Shown: piece by piece, positions 1 to 13,000 of the stretch
Layout of the letters: each line of letters begins with the position of its first letter
How positions within the stretch are numbered: the first letter of the stretch is position 1
Origin: Anthonomus grandis grandis
Lineage: Eukaryota; Arthropoda; Insecta; Coleoptera; Curculionidae
Assembly: GCF_022605725.1 (NCBI RefSeq)
Contig: NC_065556.1
Location: forward strand, 26,085,140-26,149,139
DNA length: 64,000 nt
Reading direction: 5' to 3'
The notes under the pieces: generated by a model
Database searches by the model: none
Told to the model about the DNA's origin: nothing
What the model saw: only the letters and a program-made list of their open reading frames with translations
Position numbers and translations under genes: made by a program

Positions 1-76
1 TGTGTTAAATTTTACAAATTACATAAACTTATATCTACCATATCTGAATTTGAAGCTATTTTTTATGACCCTTTAG

Positions 77-1037
77 AAACTGGTAAACATCGATTTGCTT
101 CAAAAGTATCATTACCTTCAATACGTGGACGTGAGCAATAACGCCCTGACAACCCTTACGGCCCTCGGGAATTTACCGTTTTTGAAAATCCTCGACGCCT
201 CCCACAACCTTCTCCCGACCATTTTGGACTTTTACCCGCCATTTTTCCTCACCAACGTCAATTTGTCTTATAACAAGATCCGAACCATGAGGAACCTCAG
301 GGACTTTTGGTCCATAACTGACCTAAATTTGGCGCATAATTTTATAAGAAGAATCGATGGTATAAAGGAACTGCGGTAAGCGATTCGGAAGTTGCTCCAT
401 AGCTTTTCAAATAATTTCCCTTTAAGGTACTTGACCACCTTGAACTTGTCATTTAATCGTATTGGTGCGGTGGAAAACCTCGAAGGTACCCGGCTTCAAT
501 TCCTGTACCTGCAAAATAACTTCATAAACACCCCCGAGATGGAGTGGAATCAGGCGGAACTTCACACCTTAAAAAATATCAGGACCATCAATTTAAGTTA
601 CAACCAAGTAATGAGGAAAGTGTACTTCATCCAAGGGGAAACTTCAAACAATTTTATCATTGCAGGTTTCTTCATTGCAGATGTTCGAAGCGGTTGAAAA
701 CTTGGAATGTCTGGAACTGGTGCATAACAACGTTTCGAAGCTCCTGGACATTTATTACTTAAGGAATTTGAACTATTTGAATAAGTTGAATCTTACGAGT
801 AATCCTGTCACTGAAATACAGCGGTACAGTACTTTTTATTCCTCTCGATGCAGTTTTGGGGCTATAAATGACTTTTCTAGGTATGTGGAAGTTTGCCTTA
901 CCCATTTGAAGATGTTAAGCGTATTGGACGGAGAGCAAATCAATTCTGACTTTTGGTTGGAGAGATTTAGCTACGAAAAGACCGATATGAGTCAAATGGC
1001 GAATCATAATAGGATTCGTTTACTCATTTTGGAACAG
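77..1037 (+). CDS. LRGUK: LRGUK exon cluster 1: leucine-rich repeats (exons 77-375, 427-607, 666-823, 881-1037)
   Basis: The translation shows at least six repeats of the L..L.L..N.I type, for example VDVSNNALTTL, LDASHNLL, VNLSYNKI, LNLAHNFI, LNLSFNRI, INLSYNQV and LNLTSNPV. It ends in a short cap leading to LSVLDGE. This is the SDS22-like LRR class common in ciliary proteins. An in-frame TAG at 74-76 forms the acceptor just before 77, so the exon starts there. The acceptor at 665 is preferred to the CAG at 680 because it keeps VSSLQ, needed for the LRR register. The stretch 824-880 (57 nt, GT..AG, no stop, multiple of three) is read here as an intron because removing it restores EIQRYVEV. 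Introns are 376-426, 608-665 and 824-880. Confidence 0.85.
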
Positions 1038-4000
1038 GTAAGTTTATAGGGAAATTTTGACTTTTGAAAAGGTGTAAAATAGTGAAAAATGCATGAAGGT
1101 CGCTTTTGCAGAACAACGAGAGTCTGTTTCATGAAAACTCTTATGATAGCACCCCTACTAATAGAAGTATAGATTTTTTCCTATGCAACCTTTTACAACA
1201 TCCTGTGATTTCATGATTAGTTTCTTTATCGCACTATAAGATGGCTGTACAATGCTATAGCAGTAACGTGTAAACGATCTAATAATTATTTACAGTTTCC
1301 TAAAATGTTCTCACTTATTTTTAATTTTAGTAGAAAACTGTATAAATATCTCTATAGTTTTGCTATTGCATTATAGATCGCAATACGGGAATAATCATAG
1401 AAATGTATCGATGGTTTAATATTTTGCAGTTTCCTGTAATTTACTTTAAAATTCGTGGCATTGCGGTTCAATTAATATCAGAAATCTATGCAATTTTCCT
1501 GTTGCATGATAGTTGACAATCCAATATAATTATAGATTTAATGCAATAGTCTACGAAATATTTACAGAATCCTGTAATTAAAGGATTGAATGTTCTAGTA
1601 GTTTTCTGTAATTTGCTTTATATTTTGTGACGTTTCTACGATATTGCTGTGCGGTTAATTTTGGCCATATATATTAATTTGCAGTTTGCTGTAATTCACT
1701 TTATACTTCGTGGCATTTCTATACAATTAATTTTAAAACAATTCTCATTTTATAATATCTTGTAATTGCATTTTCTAGTGTAGTTCTGCTCTTGACCCAC
1801 AGATGGTCATACAATTTTATCACAGAAACCTGTAAATATCTCATAATATTTTACAGATTCCCGTCATTTAATCTTTTTATTTCCGTAGAATCTTATTACA
1901 GAGATCTGTAAATGATTCAATATATTAAAGTTTTTTGTAATTTATTTACTATTTTATGTCTTTATATAACAGGTGGCATTACTTTGCAGTTAATGTATAA
2001 AGCATCTGCAGGATCCTGTAATTTCGTTTGGACATATTCTAGCAGTTTTTTGTAATTGATTTTATAATTATTGATAAGAGATATGATAAGATATTTGCAT
2101 AAAATGTCTTGCAATGTCGCTATCAGACCACAGATGGCTGTATGGTATTATATTTACAGAAGCCTGTAAAAAAACCATTACTAATTTGCAGTTTCCTGTA
2201 ATTTATATTAAAATTTATGGCAGTGCTGTTCTATTAATTTTAACAGAAAGCTCTAGAAATTGCAGTATCCTGTAATTTCATGATATCTAAGTGGTTTCTT
2301 TATAGCACTTAAGATGGCTGTACAATGTTATAACAGAAATCTGTAAAGGAACTAAACATTATTTACAGCTTCCTATAATATTCTCCTCACTCGATACTTC
2401 GTGTGTGTCATGGTAGGTGGCACTAGGATGATATCTATACACATGTGTAATTTTGCTATTGCATTATAGATGGCTCTATGGAATTATAATTACAGAAACC
2501 TTTAAAAGAACTATAATTATTTGCACTTTACTATAATTCACTTAATAATTCGTGACATTCTTATACGATTTACTACTACTCGTACTACTAACCCACAGAT
2601 GGCAACACACTTTTTTTTAACAGAAACCTGTATATACTTTAAAATATTTTTCAGTTTCCGGTAATTAATTTATTATTTTATGTCTGTATCTAAGAGGTGG
2701 CATTACTATGCAGTAAAATGAATGAAACATATGCAGGAACCTGTGATTCTCTTTAGAGACGTAATCGCAGATTCTATATAGGCCACAGATAGCCGAATGC
2801 TATAATAATTACAGAAACCTGCAAAAAAAACATTATATATATTTTCTGCAGTTTACTGTAATTCACTTACAGTTCATAGGATTTCTATTCAATTAATTTT
2901 AACATACATAAAACATCAGGATCCTGTAATTTTGTTTGGACATTACAGGATCAAATACTCTAGCAGTTTTTTGTAATTTATTTTAAAATTCGTGGCAGTC
3001 TTATAATATTACTATACTGCTAATTTTGACAGATATTTGTATAAAATGTCTTGCAATGTGGCTATTAGACCACAGATGGCTGTATGGTATTATATTTATA
3101 GAAGCCTGTAAAAAAACCATTACTAATTTGCAGTTTCCTGTAATTTATATTAAAATTTATGGCATTGCTGTTCTATTGTTCGTCTGACAGAAAGCTCTAG
3201 AAATTGCAGTCTCCTGTAATTTCATGATATCTAAGTGGTTTCTTTACAGCACTATAGATGGCTGTACAATGTTATACAAGAAACCTGTAAAGGAACTAAA
3301 CATTATTTACAGCTTCCTATAATATTCTCCTCACTCAATATTTCGTGTATGTCATTGTAGGTGGCACTAGGATGATATCTGTACACATGTGTAATTTTGC
3401 TATTGCATTATAGATGGCTCTATGGAATTATAATTACAGAAACCTTTAAAAGAACTATAATTATTTGCACTTTACTATAATTCACTTAATAATTCGTGAC
3501 ATTCTTATACGATTTACTACTACTCGTACTACTAACCCACAGATGGCAACACACTTTTTTTTAACAGAAACCTGTATATACTTTAAAATATTTTTCAGTT
3601 TCCTGTAATTAATTTATTATTTTATGTCTGTATCTAAGAGGTGGCATTACTATGCAGTAAAATGAATGAAACATATGCAGGAACCTGTAATTCCCTTTGA
3701 ATGCGTAATCGCAGATTCTATATAGGCCATAGATAGCCGAATGGTATAATAATTACAGAAACCTGCAAAAAAAAAATTATATATATTTTTGGCAGTTTAC
3801 TGTAATTCACCTTACAGTTCATAGGATTTCTATTCAATTAATTTTAACATACATAAAACATCAGGATCCTGTAATTTTGTTTGGACATTACAGGATCGAA
3901 TATTCTAGCAGTTTTTTGTAATTTATTTTAAAATTCGTGGCAGTCTTATAATATTACTATACTGTTAATTTTGACAGTTATTTGTATAAAATGTCTTGCA

Positions 4001-7000
4001 ATGTCGCTATTAGACCACAGATGGCTGTATGGTATTATATTTACAGAAGCCTGTAAAAGAACCATTACTAATTTGCAGTTTCCTATAATTTATATTAAAA
4101 TTTATGGCATTGCTGTTCTATTGTTCGTCTGACAGAAAGCTCTAGAAATTGCAGTCTCCTGTAATTTATTTTTCTCATGTCATTTTGCATTTTCCAATAG
4201 CACTATAGATTCCATGCATATGTATAAAATATTTGCAGTATCCTGTAATTTCATGATATCTAAGTGGTTTCTTTACAGCACTATAGATGGCTGTACAATG
4301 TTATAACAGAAACCTGTAAAGGTACTAAACATTATTTACAGCTTCCTATAATATTCTCCTCACTCAATATTTCGTGTATGTCATTGTAGGTGGCACTAGG
4401 ATGATTTCTACACACATGTGTAATTTTGCTATTGCATTATAGATGGCTCTATGGAATTATAATTACAGAAACCTCTTAAAGAATTATAATTATTTGTATA
4501 ATTCACTTATTAGTTCGTGGCTTTATTGTAACGGAATTCTCGTTTTATAATGTCTTGTACTAATTACCCACAGTTGGCAACACAATTTTTTTAACAGAAA
4601 CCTGTAAATATTTTAAAATTGTTTTCAGTTTCCTGTAATTAATTTATTATTTTATGTCTGTATCTAAGAGGTGGCATTACTATACAGTAAAAGAATGAAA
4701 CATAAAATGTAGGAACCTGTGATTCTCTTTGGAGACGTAATCGCAGATTCTATATAGGCCACAGATAGCCGAATGCTATAATAATTACAGAAACCTGCAA
4801 AAAAAACATTATATATATTTTTGGCAGTTTACTGTAATTCACCTTACAGTTCATAGGATTTCTATTCAATTAATTTTAACATACATAAAACATCAGGATC
4901 CTGTAATTTTGTTTGGACATTACAGGATCGAATATTCTAGCAGTTTTTTGTAATTTATTTTAAAATTCGTGGCAGTCTTATAATATTACTATACTGTTAA
5001 TTTTGACAGTTATTTGTATAAAATGTCTTGCAATGTCGCTATTAGACCACAGATGGCTGTATGGTATTATATTTACAGAAGCCTGTAAAAGAACCATTAC
5101 TAATTTGCAGTTTCCTATAATTTATATTAAAATTTATGGCATTGCTGTTCTATTGTTCGTCTGACAGAAAGCTCTAGAAATTGCAGTCTCCTGTAATTTA
5201 TTTTTCTCATGTCATTTTGCATTTTCCAATAGCACTATAGATTCCATGCATATGTATAAAATATTTGCAGTATCCTGTAATTTCATGATATCTAAGTGGT
5301 TTCTTTACAGCACTATAGATGGCTGTACAATGTTATAACAGAAACCTGTAAAGGTACTAAACATTATTTACAGCTTCCTATAATATTCTCCTCTTTCAAT
5401 ATTTCGTGTATGTCATTGTAGGTGGCACTAGGATGATTTCTACACACATGTGTAATTTTGCTATTGCATTATAGATGGCTCTATGGAATTATAATTACAG
5501 AAACCTCTTAAAGAATTATAATTATTTGTATAATTCACTTATTAGTTCGTGGCTTTATTGTAACGGAATTCTCGTTTTATAATGTCTTGTACTAATTACC
5601 CACAGTTGGCAACACAATTTTTTTAACAGAAACCTGTAAATATTTTAAAATTGTTTTCAGTTTCCTGTAATTAATTTATTATTTTATGTCTGTATCTAAG
5701 AGGTGGCATTACTATACAGTAAAAGAATGAAACATAAAATGTAGGAACCTGTGATTCTCTTTGGAGACGTAATCGCAGATTCTATATAGGCCACAGATAG
5801 CCGAATGCTATAATAATTACAGAAACCTGCAAAAAAAACATTATATATATTTTTGGCAGTTTACTGTAATTCACCTTACAGTTCATAGGATTTCTATTCA
5901 ATTAATTTTAACATACATAAAACATCAGGATCCTGTAATTTTGTTTGGACATTACAGGATCGAATATTCTAGCAGTTTTTTGTAATTTATTTTAAAATTC
6001 GTGGCAGTCTTATAATATTACTATACTGTTAATTTTGACAGTTATTTGTATAAAATGTCTTGCAATGTCGCTATTAGACCACAGATGGCTGTATGGTATT
6101 ATATTTACAGAAGCCTGTAAAAGAACCATTACTAATTTGCAGTTTCCTATAATTTATATTAAAATTTATGGCATTGCTGTTCTATTGTTCGTCTGACAGA
6201 AAGCTCTAGAAATTGCAGTCTCCTGTAATTTATTTTTCTCATGTCATTTTGCATTTTCCAATAGCACTATAGATTCCATGCATATGTATAAAATATTTGC
6301 AGTATCCTGTAATTTCATGATATCTAAGTGGTTTCTTTACAGCACTATAGATGGCTGTACAATGTTATAACAGAAACCTGTAAAGGTACTAAACATTATT
6401 TACAGCTTCCTATAATATTCTCCTCTTTCAATATTTCGTGTATGTCATTGTAGGTGGCACTAGGATGATTTCTACACACATGTGTAATTTTGCTATTGCA
6501 TTATAGATGGCTCTATGGAATTATAATTACAGAAACCTCTTAAAGAATTATAATTATTTGTATAATTCACTTATTAGTTCGTGGCTTTATTGTAACGGAA
6601 TTCTCGTTTTATAATGTCTTGTACTAATTACCCACAGTTGGCAACACAATTTTTTTAACAGAAACCTGTAAATATTTTAAAATTGTTTTCAGTTTCCTGT
6701 AATTAATTTATTATTTTATGTCTGTATCTAAGAGGTGGCATTACTATACAGTAAAAGAATGAAACATAAAATGTAGGAACCTGTGATTCTCTTTGGAGAC
6801 GTAATCGCAGATTCTATATAGGCCACAGATAGCCGAATGCTATAATAATTACAGAAACCTGCAAAAAAAACATTATATATATTTTTGGCAGTTTACTGTA
6901 ATTCACCTTACAGTTCATAGGATTTTTATTCAATTAATTTTGTAAATAATTAACAATGGCTGTACAGTATTATAAATACATAATCCTGTAAAAGAACCAT

Positions 7001-10000
7001 TACTAATTTGCAGTTTTCTGTAATTTATATTAAAATTTATGGCATTGCTGTTCTATTGTTCGTCTGACAGAAAGCTCTAGAAATTGCAGTATCCTGTAAT
7101 CTATTTTTCTCATGTCATTTTGCATTTTCCAATAGCACTATAGATTCCATGCAGTAATATGTATAAAATATTTGCAGTATCCTGTAATTTCATGATATCT
7201 TAGTGGTTTCTTTATAGCACTATAGATGGCTGTACAATGTTATACAAGAAACCTGTAAAGGAACTAAACATTATTTACAGCTTCCTATAATATTCTCCTC
7301 ACTCGATACTTCGTGTGTGTCATGGTAGGTGGCACTAGGATGATATCTATACACATGTGTAATTTTGCTATTGCATTATAGATGGCTCTATGAAATTATA
7401 ATTACAGAAACCTCTTAAAGAATTATAATTATTTGTATAATTCACTTATTAGTTCGTGGCATTTTTATACGATTTATTGTAACGGAATTCTCGTTTTATA
7501 ATGTCTTGTACTAATTACCCACAGATGGCAACACAATTTTTTTAACAGAAACCTGTAAATATTTTAAAATTGTTTTCAGTTTCCTGTAATTAATTTATTA
7601 TTTTATGTCTGTATCTAAGAGGTGGCATTACTATGCAGTAATATGAATGAAGCATATGCAGGAACCTGTGATTCTCTTTGGAGACGTAATCGCAGATTCT
7701 ATATAGGCCACAGATAGCCGAATGCTATAATAATTACAGAAACCTGCAAAAAAAAACATTATATATATTTTCGGCAGTTTACTGTAATTCACTTACAGTT
7801 CATAGGATTTCTATTCAATTAATTTTAACATACATAAAACATCAGGATCCTGTAATTTTGTTTGGACATTACAGGATCGAATATTCTAGCAGTTTTTTGT
7901 AATTTATTTTAAAATTCGTGGCAGTCTTATATTATTACTATACTGCTAATTTTGACAGATATTTGTATAAAATGTCTTGCAATGTCGCTATTAGACCACA
8001 GATGGCTGTATGGTATTATATTTACAGAAGCCTGTAAAAGAACCATTACTAACTTGCAGTTTCCTGTAATCTATATTAAAATTTATGGCATTGCTGTTCT
8101 ATTGTTCGTTTGACAGAAAGCTCTAGAAAGTGCAGTCTCCTGTAATTTATTTTTCTTATGTCATTTTGCATTTTCCAATAGCACTACAGATTCCAAGCAG
8201 TAATATGTATAAAATATTTGCAGTATCCTGTAATTTCATGATATCTATGTGGTTTCTTTACAGCACTATAGATGGCTGTACAATGTTATACAAGAAACCT
8301 GTAAAGGAACTAAACATTATTTACAGCTTCCTATAATATTCTCCTCACTCAATACTTCGTGTATGTCATTGTAGATGGCACTAGGATGATATCTATACCC
8401 ATGTGTAATTTTGCTATTGCATTATAGATGGCTCTATGGAATTATAATTACAGAAACCTCTTAAAGAATTATAATTATTTGTATAATTCACTTATTAGTT
8501 CGTGGCATTTTTATACGATTTATTGTAACGGAATTCTCGTTTTATAATGTCTTGTACTAATTACCCACAGATGGCAACACAATTTTTTTAACAGAAACCT
8601 GTAAATATTTTAAAATTGTTTTCAGTTTCCTGTAATTAATTTATTATTTTATGTCTGTATCTAAGAGGTGGCATTACTATACAGTAAAAGAATGAAACAT
8701 AAAATGTAGGAACCTGTAAATCCCTTTGGATACGGAAGCGCAGATTCTATATAAGCCACAGATAACCGAATGGTATAATAATTACAGAAAACCATTATAT
8801 ATTTCTTGCAGTTTATTGTAATTCACCTTACAGTTCATAGGATTTCTATTTAATAAATTTTAACAAAATTCTCATTTAAAATGTCTCTGTCTTGTAATTC
8901 TGCTACTGATCCATAGATGGCCATACAATTTTTTCACAGAAACCTGTAAATACCTCTATATATTTTCCAGTTTCTTGTAATTCACTTTATCATTCAAGGC
9001 ATTCCTACGATATCACTGTACTGTTAATTTTGACAGTTGTGTCAAATGATTTGTAATGGCACTATTTGACCACAGATGGCTATATTATTTTGTAATTACA
9101 GAAACCTGTAAAAGGACCAATAATAATTTACAGTTTCCTGTAATTTACTTAATAGTTCGTGTCATTTTTATACAATTAATTTTAAGAGAAATCTCTAAAA
9201 ATTACAGAAACCTGTAGTAAAGTACTCAATAATAAATTACAGTTACCTGATGTTACTTTATAAGTAGTTTCCAACGGTTTCGTTATTAGACCTCAGATGG
9301 CATTACAGTATTATAACAGAAACCTGTAAAAGATCTATCCAAAAATCTACTTCAATATTCGCGGTAAAACAATTAATTTGAAAATTTATATAAAATTACT
9401 TTAGTTGAATCCACCCAAGATTTTACCCTGGTTACTCCCGTATGACGCTGCACCCATAGCAGTAATCGTATTAGTTGGACTTCAGGCTTCCAGTCGCACC
9501 CATATCGCTCGAAAGTATTGCAAGCAGAATCCGAAGTAAGTAGAGAAATTACGAAAAGGAAAACTGCTTTTAAACCGTCGAATTTCTAGTGTTATCCTTG
9601 GTATTGCTCATACGACCAAAGCAAAACACTCCAATGAGAAACAGGATGAAGTTTACCATTACGTGAGCGAAGAAACGTTCAAGTCTATGCTGAAAAAGGG
9701 CGAATTCTTTACTTACCAAGAGAACCTTGGGTGTTACTATGGTGTTGGTATGTGATCCTATAGGGTGATTCTAAGATATATGTGAGAAAATGTAACTTTT
9801 AAGCTCACACCGAGTTCAAGAAAGCTGAAAAGGGAATACTCCTATTTTGTACAGATCTCACCCTGGCAATAGTGCTGAAAAGAAAGTTTATTAATACAGT
9901 CTTAGTGCTTAGTTTGGCGAGCACCCGAAGTGCCCACTTGCAAAGGCTAAGCAACCTTTACGCTGTCAAATTCGTGTAAAGTTATTAATTATTTTAACTA

Positions 10001-13000
10001 TGCAGCGGCTATACTAAACGGAAATTGTAGTGATAGTTACACGTCAAAAATCCTCACGTCGCCCTTGGTCGCCGCCGAATACCAACTGCAATTCACCAAA
10101 GAAAGGGAGAGAATCCTGGAACAGGAGGCCCACGAGGTTCTGGAAGAGATGGTGAAAAAAGTGGCCAAGATTTACGATAACATGATGGTCCAGAGGAGGC
10201 TCGAGACGACCAAGTATCGTCACACTTCAAACGACGATTTGTTAAGATGTTCACAGGACGAAACCAGTTTGAAACTGTGGTGGGCTTCTAGCCCCAAGAA
10301 TTCTCATCGGTAAGGGTAATTGTTAAAATTTATTAATAACGCTATAGTTGTTTTCGTTAAGGCTGAGTTTAATGATCCAACCGATTCAAGCAGAAAGAGG
10401 CTCTAAATATTCGGAGAAGATTGATGGACAATCTAAGGTAAGCAATATAAGTTTGTTAACATTGTTCCCAGTATAACGTTTTAGAAATATTATCAACAAT
10501 CTACAATTTTTATAGAAATTTAGATATAAAAAGGGTTTTACAGTTTCCAGTTGTTTCTTTTACAATATCGTTACTACATTTCAGGGGGTCATACATATTC
10601 CTAGAATTTGCTTAGTAACAGTCAAAAAATTGACAGAAGATGGCTCTAATTTCTAATTATAGTTTTCTGTAATGGCATAGTTTTTTAGGTAGTATCACTA
10701 TTAGACCATAGAGGGATACATGGTATTATTATAGGAATCTGTCCAAAATCCTTTAATATTTTGCTTCACAGTTCTTGGCGTTGCTGTACTAATGATTTTA
10801 CTAGTTCAAATCTAGCAGTTTCCTGTAAGTAATTTTTAATTCGTCGCATTGCTGTGATTCTAGCATTTCTATATAGTTCTACTGTTAAAGATATAGATGG
10901 CAGTAGGTATGGTATTATCATAAAAACCTGTAAAAAATCCAATACAATTTAATTCATTACTTTGTTGTAACTTTATACTTTATATACGGTTTCACTATTG
11001 TCTATTGGTGGCAGTATGATATTATTACAGAAACCTGTAAAAAAATCAATCATTTTGTATGATCACAGAAACCTGTAAGAAACCCGTTAATATTTTAGGG
11101 TTTCCTTTATAGTCTCAAGCGTAGCTGCACTACTAATTTTACCAGAAATCGAGCAGTTCCCTGTAATTAATTGTTAATTCGTGGCATTGCGGTAATTTTA
11201 TCCTTTCTGTATAAGGTCATTATTACACTATAGATGGCAGTATCGCATTATCACAGAAACCTGTAACAAATCCAGTAATTTTTGCAGTTTTCTTTATAGC
11301 TCTTGGCATCGCCGTACTGTTAATTTTAACAGAAATTTTGCAGTTTCCTGTAATTTATATTTAATTACTAATATCTTTTATATATGGTTTCGCTATTAGT
11401 CTATTGGTGGCAGTATGATATGATTACAAAAACCTGTAAAAAATTCAATCATTTTGTATGATCACAGAAACCTGTAAGAAACCCGTTAATATTTTAGGGT
11501 TTCCTTTATAGTCTCAAGCGTAGTTGCACTACTAATTTTACCAGAAATCGAGCAGTTCCCTGTAATTAATTGTTAATCCGTGGAATTTCGGTAATTTTAT
11601 CCTTTTTGTATAGGGTCATTATTACACTATAGATGGCAGTACCGCATTATCACAGAAACCTGTAACAAATCCAGTAATTTTTGCAGTTTCCTTTATAGTT
11701 CTAGGCATCGCCGTACTGTTAATTTTAACAGAAATTTTGCAGTTTCCTGTAATTTATATTTAATTTCTAATATCTTTTATATATGGTTTCACTATTAGTC
11801 TATTGGTGGCAGTATGATATTATTATAGAAACCTGTAAAAAAATCAAACATTTTGTACCATCACAGAAACCTGTAAGAAACCCGTTAATATTTCACGGTT
11901 TCCTTTATATTCTCAGGAGTTGCTGCACTACTAATTTTACCAGAAATCTAGCAGTTCCCTGTAATTAATTATTAATTCGTAGCATTGCGGTAATTTTTGC
12001 CTTTCTGTATAGTTTCACTAGTCGACCATAGATGGCAGTATCGTATTATCACAGAAACTTGCAAGAAATCCAATAATTTTTTACAGTTTCCTGTATAGTT
12101 CCTGGCGTTGTTGTACTATTAATATTATCAGAAATTTACAATTTTCTGTAACTTATTGTTAATTCGTAGCATTGCTGTAAATTTGTTCTTTCTTTATAGT
12201 TTTACTATTAGACTATAGATGGGTGTACGGTATTATCACAGAAACCTGTAAGAAATCCAATAATTTTTTGCAGATTGCTCTATAGTTCTTGACAGTGCTC
12301 TACTACTAATTTTATCAAAAATCTACAGTTTTCTGTAATTTATTTTTAATTCGTGGCATTGCTGTAATTCTATTCTTTCTATATAGCTTCACTATTAAAC
12401 TATAGATGGCAGTATGGTATTATCACAGAAACCTGTAAAAATCCAACAATATTTTGCAGTGTCCCTCATCTGCCACCATTTTACTTACTCAAATAGTTTT
12501 AGCATTACATTAAAAATGGCCATGAAACTTTATTGCAGGCATCGCTGCAATATGTCCAATTAGAATTTACAGTTTCCTGTAAGTTAGTTTATAATTCCTA
12601 GAATTACTTCAAAATGAACATTAACAGTAATCTGTATAAAATCTAATAATATTTTACAGTTTTCTGTAGTTCCATTATCTTTCTAAATGAATTCGCTGTC
12701 GTGCTATAGATGGCCATACAATCTTATTACAGAAACCTGTAAGGGACTTAATAGTTTTTTACAGTTCCATGCAATTTCGTCACAGAAATCTGTCAAAAAA
12801 TCAACAATATATTATAGTTTCATAGATGACCCAAACTCAGATAGTAACTTGCAGTTTCCTGTAAACATTGTTTTTCAAGTACCTAGACCATAGAGAGCCT
12901 TATGATATAATCACACATACCTATACAATATGAAATAATATTTTACATTTTTCTGTAATTGACATTTTTAATTCATGGCATTACTCTACTATTAATTTCG

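Noticed and set aside
1040..9390. CRISPR-like array of regularly spaced repeats
   Set aside because: Spacers are themselves repeated and diverged, the host is eukaryotic, and no cas genes are present. It is a satellite.
10005..10062. Reading AILNGNCSDSYTSK upstream of exon 10031 as part of the guanylate kinase fold
   Set aside because: It looks attractive, but the exon start it needs (after CAG at 10005) does not match the phase of the preceding exon. Only the acceptor at 10030 keeps the frame open.
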